From a bacterium (lineage in GTDB: Bacteria > Patescibacteriota > Microgenomatia > Levybacterales > UBA12049): 14,735 nt of DNA. The translations under genes and the position numbers were made by a program. Shown here in pieces: positions 7,019-14,727 of the stretch; position 1 is the stretch's first letter, and each line of letters opens with the position of its first letter. The stretch spans positions 1 to 14,735 of the forward strand of contig JAJZOC010000047.1 in the NCBI GenBank assembly GCA_021852095.1, given 5' to 3'. Under the pieces are notes generated by a model. The model was not told where the DNA came from and made no database searches. It worked only from the letters and a program-made list of their open reading frames with translations.

Positions 7019-8683
7019 TTATGTCCCGGCTATTCTGATCGCAGGAGTACCATCTAAATTGTATATCGTTTCAATTAAATTTGCGCTGGCTGGAATTTCC
7101 GCAGGAGTACCAATGTAGAGAACATCTTTCTTTTGTGAATCCTTTTGCCAGTCGATAGGGTGGAAGACATACTTTCCAAAATAGTGATGAGAGGCATATC
7201 CTCCCGAACTATAGCGGCCAATTACTTGATACTTTGCCGGCGGATACTTAAGATAGAAAAGGAAAAACATATAAGATTTATCTAAGGGACTTCTATCGGA
7301 AACAACTATTTGTTTATAATTTCGTCCAATTTTTTTCACTTCTGATACTGCCTGCTTATAACCATATTGCCAATCGGCAGAAGTATAATAATTCAATTGT
7401 ACAAAGTATTGATCTAAATAATATGAAATATTTAATAAAACAAATAACAAATAACAAATAACAAATAGTTTCCATAGCTTAAAATTTAAAATTTTTAATT
7501 TTACGTTTGATATTTTTTGAAAAGCAGTAATTATCCCTATTGCCGAAAATATCTGCCACGTAGGAAGAAAATTGAGTGTTCTCACGGCATGAGGCACACC
7601 TGTTGTTACCGAAGCAGGCACGGGTGCCAGCAAAAACCACGCAAAAATAGCAACTTTTGTTTTTCTGTCGAATTCTCCAAATATAAGCATATAAATACCA
7701 ATCAGTATGAAAGGAAATTCAAATATATACAAAATACCCATGTTTGGAGCATGGTGTCTTGAATTATCCCCGGTTATAAAAAGCCAATTAGGATCATAAT
7801 GGACTAAATAACCCCCAAGTACTGTTTTGACATATACAATTCTTCTATTATCGAATATTTTACCTATCAGATCATTATTTTTTTTATCTCTGACTAACTT
7901 CTGAATATCGTTTTGTAAAAGCACTGTCTCTTGAGAGAATACAATCGTACCTTTAACTCTTAACAATGCTCTTTTGTTTGTAGTTATATAGAGAACCATC
8001 GGCATTACTACCAATAGACCAAAAATTACTACTTCTAATAATTTTATCCAAGAAACAGAAAACAGCTTTTTTCTGTAAATAACAACTAATGCCAGAACCA
8101 AAAGAGGCGTAAAAACTTTTTCGCTTTGATAAACATATATGGAAGCTCCCGCAAAAAAAGCAGACAAAAATAAAATCCATGGTTTCTTAAGTCCTTTTAG
8201 GAAAAATAAAGCCGCCAGTATATTCAAAGCATCTCCAACATTTGCTTCAAAACCAACCCTTGAAAACTGTATAGACCAAGGCGATATTGCAAGAAGAAAA
8301 CTGGTTAAAAGGGCAAGATGATCTCTGTATTTATACCGCTCAAACAGCTCTCTAATTAAATAAAAAACAGCAATGACCGATATTACCCCGAATACGGCAG
8401 ATGGCAGTCTGACTGCAAAAAGATCCAGCCCAAATAATAATACTGACGGTATTATAAGATACGCATACAAAGCCGGTTTGTAATCATCAAAGGAACGTAA
8501 TACCACGGGTAAAAATTTTCCGTATTCATCTCTTCCGGTATGAATTATCGAATATGCGTCATAACCAAGGGCGACCTCATCCCAATCCGGGGATGGAGGT
8601 ACATGGCCCAACTGCCAAAGCCTTAAACCCGCAGCGAGTAAAACTATTGCAAATAAAATTATGTAAATATATTTTCTCTTCAT
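7019..8683 (-). CDS. GT39-like (GT-C) membrane glycosyltransferase, WDE type, copy 2
   Basis: A 554-residue multispan membrane protein. After helix 1 it has PDWDEVALGYDAY (32-44) with the GT-C acidic pair D35/E36, then RDEYGKFLP (51-59) and FDDYKPALY (65-73). AISPWSIQFSRVGFEAN is the next conserved loop. These are hallmarks of the PMT_2/GT39-like family, which moves a sugar from polyprenyl phosphate to an acceptor outside the membrane. The C-terminal 130 residues are mostly soluble and include DWQYGYKQ. The protein is clearly paralogous along its length to the 8777-10420 product, so the pair looks like an old tandem duplication. Residues about 392-414 are encoded by 7-bp-period repeats. AGG touches the ATG with no spacer. 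The 93-base leader is full of inverted AT-rich repeats, which may make this the start of a separate transcript or a processing point. Confidence 0.87.
   Translation of the reverse strand: MKRKYIYIILFAIVLLAAGLRLWQLGHVPPSPDWDEVALGYDAYSIIHTGRDEYGKFLPVVLRSFDDYKPALYAYLIIPSVLLFGLDLFAVRLPSAVFGVISVIAVFYLIRELFERYKYRDHLALLTSFLLAISPWSIQFSRVGFEANVGDALNILAALFFLKGLKKPWILFLSAFFAGASIYVYQSEKVFTPLLVLALVVIYRKKLFSVSWIKLLEVVIFGLLVVMPMVLYITTNKRALLRVKGTIVFSQETVLLQNDIQKLVRDKKNNDLIGKIFDNRRIVYVKTVLGGYLVHYDPNWLFITGDNSRHHAPNMGILYIFEFPFILIGIYMLIFGEFDRKTKVAIFAWFLLAPVPASVTTGVPHAVRTLNFLPTWQIFSAIGIITAFQKISNVKLKILNFKLWKLFVICYLLFVLLNISYYLDQYFVQLNYYTSADWQYGYKQAVSEVKKIGRNYKQIVVSDRSPLDKSYMFFLFYLKYPPAKYQVIGRYSSGGYASHHYFGKYVFHPIDWQKDSQKKDVLYIGTPAEIPASANLIETIYNLDGTPAIRIAGT
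7441..7467. repeat. 7-bp tandem repeat (CAAATAA, 3.9 copies) in coding sequence
   Basis: Three perfect copies of CAAATAA (7441-7461) are followed by CAAATA. The coding strand reads TTATTTG, giving LFVICYLLFV within a membrane helix, and is stop-free in all frames. The opposite strand contains TAA. Confidence 0.93.
7481..7508. repeat. Degenerate 7-bp-period AT repeat next to CAAATAA array
   Basis: AAAATTT occurs twice (7481-7494) and is followed by the related heptamers TTAATTT and TACGTTT. It encodes the basic, hydrophobic NVKLKILNFK just before the helix made by the CAAATAA array, 13 bases away. Low complexity makes this weaker than the perfect arrays. Confidence 0.5.
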
Positions 8684-8690
8684 CCTAGTT

Positions 8691-8777
8691 AGTTATAAAG
8701 TTCGTAATGTTCTTAAAGTTTATAAAGTACCCTATATAAGTACTTTATAACTTTACAAACTTTTTACTTTATAAACT
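8691..8777. repeat. Clustered direct and inverted 8-9 bp AT repeats (spacer hairpin)
   Basis: The spacer between the two WDE-type paralogs (8684-8776) is made of units like GTTATAAA, GTTCGTAAT, GTTCTTAAA and GTTTATAAA. The same family then appears in inverse orientation. The centre is a perfect 11-bp inverted repeat, TTATAAAGTAC (8720-8730) and GTACTTTATAA (8740-8750), with a 9-base loop. Imperfect pairing extends outward over about 40 bases on each side. No U tract follows on either strand. The right end runs into the stop region of the 8777-10420 gene. Confidence 0.8.
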
Positions 8778-10420
8778 CATATTGTATATGCCGCCAAAAT
8801 CGGCTTACCATTTAGTAAATAAAAAGTTTTTAGAATACGAGCGTTCTTAGGCAAATTATAAAGAGTGTTTATGTACAAAACCTTTTTCGTACTGCTTAGA
8901 GAATAAGTATAATTTTTAGGAAAAAGGTACTTACCGAAAGATTCAACATCTACAAAACCAAAAGCATCTCTGTGGATAATCGCAGTCTTCCTATAATAAA
9001 CAGGGTTTGTTTTTGTGTAGAAGAGATAATAAATATACGGTCTTCCTAAATTATGGGTTATTTGAATATAATCATAGTTATTCTGCACAGATAAGACGTA
9101 GGCAATAGATTGTTTATATCCATATTGCCAGTCGGACGAATACTGATATGGATACTGATAAAAATAATCATGGTAAAAATATAAAAAGTTTAGGAATAAC
9201 AACATACTTACTGCAATAATTATCGCCGATGAATATTTCTTAAATTTTTTAATCCAGGATAAAAATACAACAAATCCATAAGCCGTAAAAATCTGAAACG
9301 TAGGAAGACTTGCCTCTATTCTAAGAGCGTGCGGAGTTTCACGGGCTGTTGCCGCCGGGATTATTCCTACCAAAAGCCATACGGGGATAATCCACCAATA
9401 TCCTTCTTTTTTTCTGAAAAGAAAAAGAATACCTGAAACAAAAAATACAATATCCCAGGTATACATTTGCCCCATACTCTGTATTGAAAATTTGGGATTT
9501 CCGTCCCCTTTTACAAAAAGAAAAGCAGGGGAAAGATTGTCAAAATAGTGATGTAGATAATCTACGGCGTACAAAAATCTTCTGTTGTGGATTATTTTTG
9601 ACCAAAAGGCGTTTTTGTCATTAGCGATTTCCTGATTTGAGGTTTTTACAATATTTATGTCGCTAAAAATATTTACCTGTCTAAATCTAAGCCCTGCCTG
9701 AGATGTAAAAAGAAACCCAAGGGTTGGAAAAAGCACAATAAAACCAACTACTGCCGCAATTATTACAGTTTTTCTAATCTTCAATAGTTTATTTCTAAAA
9801 AAGAGGGCAAACAAAATAACTAATATCGGGCTTACAATCCTTTCCGTATTAAACGTATAAACAGTAAATACAAATGAAACTGCGGAAATCAAAAGATACC
9901 ATTTCCTGTCCTGCATGGCGGCAATAAATGCCCAAATACCCAATACCAGAAAAAAAGAAGCGACATTTGCTTCAAAAGCTGCGCGCGATAAAAGGATATG
10001 CCACGGAGATATAGCCAAAAACAAAGCAGAAAATAGAGCATATTTTTCTTTATCTTTAGAGTTATAAAATATCCTTTTTACTAAAAAATAAGTTAGCAAA
10101 ACAGTAAGCACGCCGAAAAACGCAGACGGAAATCTTGTTGAAAATTTATTTAAACCCAATATTTTAACTGGAATAACATCCAAATATGCATACATTGGGG
10201 GTTTAAAATCACCGAAGGATTCAAGGTAATTAAGCGGCAAAAATCGCCCAAATTCATCTTTACCATCAATACCCAGCGAATAAGCGTTATATCCCCAAGC
10301 TGCCTCATCCCAAGTTAAGGACGGCGGATTAACACTAAGCTTATAAAATCTAAGAAAAGCAGAGGCTAAGATAATAACCAATAAAAAAACATAATACTTG
10401 TTTTTAATAAAAGTGTTCAT
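8777..10420 (-). CDS. GT39-like (GT-C) membrane glycosyltransferase, WDE type, copy 1
   Basis: A 547-residue multispan membrane protein of the same family as its downstream neighbour. It shows LTWDEAAWGYNAY (35-47) with D38/E39, KDEFGRFLP (54-62), GDFKPPMYAYL (70-80) and AISPWHILLSRAAFEANVA. The acidic pair in the first outside loop is the expected catalytic centre for a polyprenyl-phosphate sugar donor. The C-terminal soluble part shares SDWQYGYKQS, the ESFGKYLF/YFGKYVF block and KKVLYI.T with the 7019-8683 protein, so the two are paralogs over their full length. The first-loop block is closer to the usual family form here than in copy 2. The ATG is 12 bases after the previous stop, so it is probably in the same operon. 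No Shine-Dalgarno is visible. The sugar and acceptor are unknown. Confidence 0.88.
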   Translation of the reverse strand: MNTFIKNKYYVFLLVIILASAFLRFYKLSVNPPSLTWDEAAWGYNAYSLGIDGKDEFGRFLPLNYLESFGDFKPPMYAYLDVIPVKILGLNKFSTRFPSAFFGVLTVLLTYFLVKRIFYNSKDKEKYALFSALFLAISPWHILLSRAAFEANVASFFLVLGIWAFIAAMQDRKWYLLISAVSFVFTVYTFNTERIVSPILVILFALFFRNKLLKIRKTVIIAAVVGFIVLFPTLGFLFTSQAGLRFRQVNIFSDINIVKTSNQEIANDKNAFWSKIIHNRRFLYAVDYLHHYFDNLSPAFLFVKGDGNPKFSIQSMGQMYTWDIVFFVSGILFLFRKKEGYWWIIPVWLLVGIIPAATARETPHALRIEASLPTFQIFTAYGFVVFLSWIKKFKKYSSAIIIAVSMLLFLNFLYFYHDYFYQYPYQYSSDWQYGYKQSIAYVLSVQNNYDYIQITHNLGRPYIYYLFYTKTNPVYYRKTAIIHRDAFGFVDVESFGKYLFPKNYTYSLSSTKKVLYINTLYNLPKNARILKTFYLLNGKPILAAYTI

Positions 10421-10432
10421 CTTTACTAAATC

Positions 10433-12010
10433 TTATAAGTGATAAAACAAAGCATTTGCGCTAGCCCATTGATTCTTAGTTATTGTATCAAGTTTTTGCT
10501 TCCTTATATATAAGCAGCTTAAATTCTTGCCTGAATACAACCTAGTATAATCATTTAGATATTTTTTAGGCATTGTGGGATATCCGCCGCCTTGAGCACA
10601 CGTCCCATAGTAAAAGTCCGGGGGATTATGAGCAAACATCTCAATCCTTGCCTTATTATATACAGAAAATCCAGGCATAAAAGAAGTATACCAAGAGTAC
10701 CTATACGGGGACATTCGTTTTGCTTCCCAATAAATAATATCGTCAAATCCGTCCAGAAACAAGGTATCCGATGGCTTGGATAAAGCCCTTACCACATCCC
10801 CAACTTGCATTACGTATCCATAATTAACTATATATTCATCATGGGTATTTATGTGTTCATGTACAAAACTCTGGGGAGAAAATATGAGATAAAAAAATAA
10901 ACCAATAAATAAAACTAATAATGGATAGAAAATTTTATTTACCAAACCATACGCTTCTCTTAACATTAATAGAACCAAAAAAATAAAACAAGCATACCAA
11001 GAGATCATATGAAAAGCCGCGTAAAATATAGTACCTGGCGATTCCGGTCTTAAATTAGCAAGAATAAGAATCACATACGCGATAATAAACAATTTGAATT
11101 TCCTGAAACGGGTAACTAGCAGTATAGAGAGAATCACAAAAATCACATCCAATCCTATAATTGTATATCTAAAAATATTCCACTCGCCTGTTTTAGTAAA
11201 TATAAAAAACGGATAAAATACCGATTGAAATACATGAAGTTTAAAAGAACCGTTTGACAGAGCAGTAATATTTACGGTAAAAACATTGAATAGGTAATCT
11301 TTTATCGGAAGCGTTAATAGCATAACAGAGGACAAACAAATAAAAACAGCAAGGGATATAATTTTTGCCTTCAGGAATCTTCTGCTCCAGAGAATAAGTC
11401 CGTAAAGAAAAACTGCAAGGGGAATATACGGTTCTCTGGCAAAAATAATAAACCAGACAAACACTCCGCTTAAAACATAATCAACTGCGTAACTCTTTCT
11501 TGAGCTAAATTTATACCAAACAAGGCCTGTCATATATATAGTTGGGTAAATTATTAAAGCCTCGGGTAGAAATCTATCACCAAATACATAGAATTTACTA
11601 AACTCATAAAAAAGAGCAAACGCAAACCCTATTAAGCGATATCTTGCAATAAGCAGTAAATTAAATACTAAGCTAAATAGAAATACGAATTGTCTATGAC
11701 GTAAAACTAATTCATAAATATTTATAGGGCGGGAAATAAGTTGTATAAGATAGCTCATATATGCCCCTAAAGGCTGATGATTAAAAAAGATTTGAGAATA
11801 TAAAATCTTTCCTTTTAACATGAAATATCCTGCCATAAATTCCGAACAATCATCAAAACAACCAAACGCATTTACCCTGGGCATATATAGTTTGTAAAGA
11901 AGGATGTATGCTGCAAATATTAAAGCTTGCAAAAAAAATACATAAAGGAGTAACGAACGGTTATTTGCAATAACGGGCAAACTTAAAATTTTTACCTTAA
12001 ATTTTTTCAT
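10433..12010 (-). CDS. GT-C-like multispan membrane glycosyltransferase (DD..E type)
   Basis: A 525-residue membrane protein with many hydrophobic helices. After helix 1, AFGCFDDCSEFMAGYFMLKG (49-68) carries D53/D54 and E57. IFFNHQPLGAY (74-84) follows. This 'acidic loop, then short stretch, then NHxPxGxY' layout is the one seen in bacterial GT39-like membrane sugar transferases. REPYIP and later hydrophobic segments continue the membrane core. The C-terminal 130 residues form a soluble, probably extracytoplasmic domain (FLDGFDDIIYWEAKR and YYGTCAQGGGYP). C51 and C55 in the acidic loop are notable and could bind metal or form a disulfide, but this is speculative. It is only 13 bases from the upstream GT2 gene, which suggests the GT2 makes its lipid-linked donor. 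The family assignment is less certain than for the WDE-type genes. Confidence 0.75.
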   Translation of the reverse strand: MKKFKVKILSLPVIANNRSLLLYVFFLQALIFAAYILLYKLYMPRVNAFGCFDDCSEFMAGYFMLKGKILYSQIFFNHQPLGAYMSYLIQLISRPINIYELVLRHRQFVFLFSLVFNLLLIARYRLIGFAFALFYEFSKFYVFGDRFLPEALIIYPTIYMTGLVWYKFSSRKSYAVDYVLSGVFVWFIIFAREPYIPLAVFLYGLILWSRRFLKAKIISLAVFICLSSVMLLTLPIKDYLFNVFTVNITALSNGSFKLHVFQSVFYPFFIFTKTGEWNIFRYTIIGLDVIFVILSILLVTRFRKFKLFIIAYVILILANLRPESPGTIFYAAFHMISWYACFIFLVLLMLREAYGLVNKIFYPLLVLFIGLFFYLIFSPQSFVHEHINTHDEYIVNYGYVMQVGDVVRALSKPSDTLFLDGFDDIIYWEAKRMSPYRYSWYTSFMPGFSVYNKARIEMFAHNPPDFYYGTCAQGGGYPTMPKKYLNDYTRLYSGKNLSCLYIRKQKLDTITKNQWASANALFYHL

Positions 12011-12023
12011 ATACTAGCGAGTC

Positions 12024-12746
12024 CTATAATCTATACTTTATTAATGTCCACAAGGCACTAGATCCATCTCTTACGGTATTTAATTTTTTACCATTTTGGT
12101 ACCCTCTTGGTTTAGTTTTTATAGATAGTTCCAATATTCTGTATCCCTGCCTTAACAGCTTTGCGGTTATTTCAGATTCAAAATCAAAGCCTTTAGCATT
12201 AAGCCTTATTCTGTCAACAGCTTTTTTAGGAAAAAGTTTATAGCAAGTCTCTATATCCGTTATCCACTGTCCGTAAAGCACACTTGCTATAAGGCTCAAA
12301 AATCTATTACCCAAATAATGAATTAAGAAAAGAAACTCTTTTTCATCTTTCGTAAAATTAGGCAATCTATTAAGTCTGGTTCCGTATACAACTCTTGCCC
12401 TTTTTTCTAAAATCGGGACAAGCAGTTTTCCAATATCCAGAGGATCGTATTCCAGATCGGCATCCTGGATTATAATATAATCCCCCGCCGAAGCTTTTAT
12501 ACCCGTTAAAACAGCCGCCCCTTTTCCCTGATTTTTCCTATGTATTAAAACCTTAACATTTTTGACTTTTGTCCGCCAGCTGGCGGATTGATTTTTGATT
12601 TCAGACGCCGTTGCGTCTGTGGATCCGTCATCAACAATTACTATCTCCTTATCCACCTTTCCCAAATCTACAGCAATAACTCTTTTAAGAATTTCTCCTA
12701 TTGTCTTTTCTTCATTGAAAACCGGTATAATTATTGAAAGTTTCAT
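12024..12746 (-). CDS. GT2 polyprenyl-phosphate glycosyltransferase (DPM1-like)
   Basis: A 240-residue GT-A fold enzyme with no membrane helix. IIIPVFNEE (5-13) starts the nucleotide fold, DDGSTD is at 39-44, NQGKG at 72-76, and the metal-binding DAD at 95-97 lies in QDADLEYDP. TDIETCYKLFP, GFDFESEITAKLL and a C-terminal block ending LWTLIKYRL match the dolichyl/undecaprenyl-phosphate mannose or glucose synthase group. The likely reaction is transfer of a sugar from a nucleotide donor to polyprenyl phosphate at the inner face of the membrane, supplying the GT-C enzymes around it. Residues 53-62 look like an extra loop, encoded by a GC-rich palindrome (12572-12587). The gene lies 10 bases after the upstream membrane gene and 13 before the next, so it is in a tight operon. 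There is no Shine-Dalgarno. The sugar is undetermined. Confidence 0.9.
   Translation of the reverse strand: MKLSIIIPVFNEEKTIGEILKRVIAVDLGKVDKEIVIVDDGSTDATASEIKNQSASWRTKVKNVKVLIHRKNQGKGAAVLTGIKASAGDYIIIQDADLEYDPLDIGKLLVPILEKRARVVYGTRLNRLPNFTKDEKEFLFLIHYLGNRFLSLIASVLYGQWITDIETCYKLFPKKAVDRIRLNAKGFDFESEITAKLLRQGYRILELSIKTKPRGYQNGKKLNTVRDGSSALWTLIKYRL
12572..12587. repeat. 16-bp perfect GC-rich palindrome in GT2 coding sequence
   Basis: TCCGCCAGCTGGCGGA is its own reverse complement and is 12/16 G+C in an AT-rich gene. It is translated as SASWR, spilling into the T of residues 54-59, between the DDGSTD motif and the VKVLIHRKNQ strand, where relatives usually have a short surface loop. It can form a cruciform or an mRNA hairpin. 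Confidence 0.92.
12602..12619. repeat. Short hairpin (7-bp stem, 4-base loop) next to palindrome
   Basis: CAGACGC (12602-12608) and GCGTCTG (12613-12619) are perfect inverted arms with loop CGTT. It lies 14 bases from the 16-bp palindrome. It encodes the TDATAS part of the catalytic DDGSTD region, so it may be a coincidence of codon choice. Confidence 0.55.
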
Positions 12747-12756
12747 TTATAAAGAA

Positions 12757-14727
12757 TTATTTAACCTTAAGTATTCTTATTACATTATTATTGAAAACTT
12801 CCGAAAATAATTCTTTATTATTCTCCAGCGGAAAATGCTCATTTCTTTTCAGGTAGACATAGCTTATATTATTTTGTTTAAGTTCTAATCCTACATGATT
12901 TATATTGCTACTGGTAAATATATAATTTTCTATAGTTTTCCTTTTTCTTATGTCTATATTATGATCCTCGAGTATTCCTTCTCCGCATAGAAAAAATTCT
13001 CTATTGGTTAAAAAAACTAAATAATAACAATCATTATTAGCTACCATCGCCTTATCCGCTATAGTTATAGTATTAATTTTTGTATTTTTCTTAAGATAAT
13101 CTATACCATTTAATTCTTTGTAAGAAACAGTATAAAATCCTACATGACTATAAATATTATTAATATTTATATACTCGTCATGCAAGACTCGTGCGCTAAT
13201 TAAGATACATATAATCATGATCAAAGTAATCTTTAACGGTATTATCTTTATTTTGTTAAGCCAAAAAGATAACGACAGAGCTGTATATAAAGAACCTACT
13301 ATATATACGGAGAATAGAAATTGAGTTGTATTTGCTCCTCCGCTTGTTTGGACAAAAAATAAACCACAAATTAAAGATACTGCAAGCCCGCTTAATAGAA
13401 ATATATGGATCTCTTTTGGTATTCTAGAAATAGACCTTTTAGATTGCACCAATCCAAAAAGGAAAACTCCTCCCAATGAATACATATAAAGTAAAAAATA
13501 GAAACACTCTATAATCACAACCCTAATATAATTGTAATGGCTTAAATAGATTAACCTTGCTAATTCCAAACTGCTCAATCCTAATTGAGATGATACGGCA
13601 AAATTTTCGATCCGCCAAAAACCTGTAAAAATAAGTCCTCCCGCATGAATATTAACAGGGAGATAAAAGGCAAGAGAAAGAATTAAACACAATATCAGAG
13701 GAATTAAAGATTTAAAATCTCTCTTTATAAGATAAACTAAACCAATGCATCCTAATCCGGCTAAAGCAAATATTCCTATATATACTTTTACTTCTATTAA
13801 AACCGCGAAAACCAAAGCCATAATTAATCCGCTGTAAAAAGATTTATTCTTTACCCATTTATAAAAAATGATTATTCCCGAAAGCAGAATGATCAACGCG
13901 AATACTCGGGGAGGACTAACCCAAAGAGTAGTTGCTTTCTCCGGAAGGTTAATACTAAAATTTAAACCTTTACCCAAAATTAGGAAAAGCAAAAAAATTA
14001 TATCTCCGCTAAAATAAAAAAGAAATAAAAGCCATCTGCCAAAAGCCTTAGTCAATTTTAATTCCTTCGTAAGGCTTAATCCCAAAAGTCCAATCCAAAC
14101 CGAAAAAAAGATAGACAAATACTGATAACTTGACTGAATCAATGGAAGACCAAAAACTCTTACAAGATCCGCAATGACTAAATTACCAAAATAATGATAA
14201 TTATGAACAAGGAGCTTACTTGCCCCAGGTTCAAAAGGAGGAAAATTCCGAACTATTGACGACGTTAGAGCAAGATTATAAAAAGAATCTGGAAAAAGAC
14301 TATAGAAACTAAAACCTGCAGAATTTTTATATCCCTGAAACCAAACCGTAGATATTTGTATAAACGATCCGATAAGTATAATTATCAAGACTACCTTATC
14401 TAATCTATCCAATCTAAACCTATGAAGAAACTTTGTTAATGAAAAATTTTTCAAGGAAAAGTTTTTTCTGTTGGTATTAACCCATAACAAAAATAATACT
14501 ATTAGATATAAATAGCTTGCCCATCTTATTCCTAGATAGCCGAAGATTACACCTTGATATATCCACAAAACCATTCCCACAATAGGAGACAAAACTATGT
14601 TTGACAAAGAAGATAAATGGATTTTCCTAAGAACTAAATTACCTGGAATAAAAAATGCCAAAAAAATAGCAAGAAAAAAATATAAAAGATAAAAATAAAA
14701 AATAAAATCCTTAAATCCCAATATCAT
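12757..14727 (-). CDS. Large multispan membrane protein, probable GT-C glycosyltransferase
   Basis: A 656-residue integral membrane protein, the first gene transcribed in the window. Two or more helices precede a loop with LFPDSFYNLALTSSI (144-158), NFPPFEPG (161-168) and LVHNYHYFGNLVIADL (173-188). An Asp-containing loop followed by an H-rich HYHYF stretch resembles large uncharacterised bacterial membrane proteins thought to be GT-C-like. More helices follow, then a C-terminal soluble part of about 110 residues with NDCYYLVFLTNREFFLCGEG. No named family could be assigned with confidence. Residues 88-97 contain a doubled KNFSL. The ATG at 14727 is taken as the start, but the frame stays open to the window edge eight bases further on, so a longer N-terminus cannot be excluded. 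The GT2 gene follows after 10 bases, which points to a shared polyprenyl-sugar pathway. Confidence 0.6.
   Translation of the reverse strand: MILGFKDFIFYFYLLYFFLAIFLAFFIPGNLVLRKIHLSSLSNIVLSPIVGMVLWIYQGVIFGYLGIRWASYLYLIVLFLLWVNTNRKNFSLKNFSLTKFLHRFRLDRLDKVVLIIILIGSFIQISTVWFQGYKNSAGFSFYSLFPDSFYNLALTSSIVRNFPPFEPGASKLLVHNYHYFGNLVIADLVRVFGLPLIQSSYQYLSIFFSVWIGLLGLSLTKELKLTKAFGRWLLFLFYFSGDIIFLLFLILGKGLNFSINLPEKATTLWVSPPRVFALIILLSGIIIFYKWVKNKSFYSGLIMALVFAVLIEVKVYIGIFALAGLGCIGLVYLIKRDFKSLIPLILCLILSLAFYLPVNIHAGGLIFTGFWRIENFAVSSQLGLSSLELARLIYLSHYNYIRVVIIECFYFLLYMYSLGGVFLFGLVQSKRSISRIPKEIHIFLLSGLAVSLICGLFFVQTSGGANTTQFLFSVYIVGSLYTALSLSFWLNKIKIIPLKITLIMIICILISARVLHDEYININNIYSHVGFYTVSYKELNGIDYLKKNTKINTITIADKAMVANNDCYYLVFLTNREFFLCGEGILEDHNIDIRKRKTIENYIFTSSNINHVGLELKQNNISYVYLKRNEHFPLENNKELFSEVFNNNVIRILKVK
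14437..14466. repeat. Degenerate 15-bp duplication (KNFSL x2) in membrane gene
   Basis: On the coding strand AAAAACTTTTCCTTG is followed directly by AAAAATTTTTCATTA, giving KNFSLKNFSL at residues 88-97. It is a short in-frame duplication in a polar stretch between membrane segments. Low complexity makes chance possible. Confidence 0.5.

Noticed and set aside
8709..8760. Intrinsic terminator
   Set aside because: The stem is AT-rich and no U tract follows on either strand, so it is listed as an inverted repeat only.
9136..9170. Repeated GATACTGATA-like bases in the WDE-type gene
   Set aside because: The similarity is short and imperfect and is explained by the codons of YQYPYQY. It shows no clear tandem unit.
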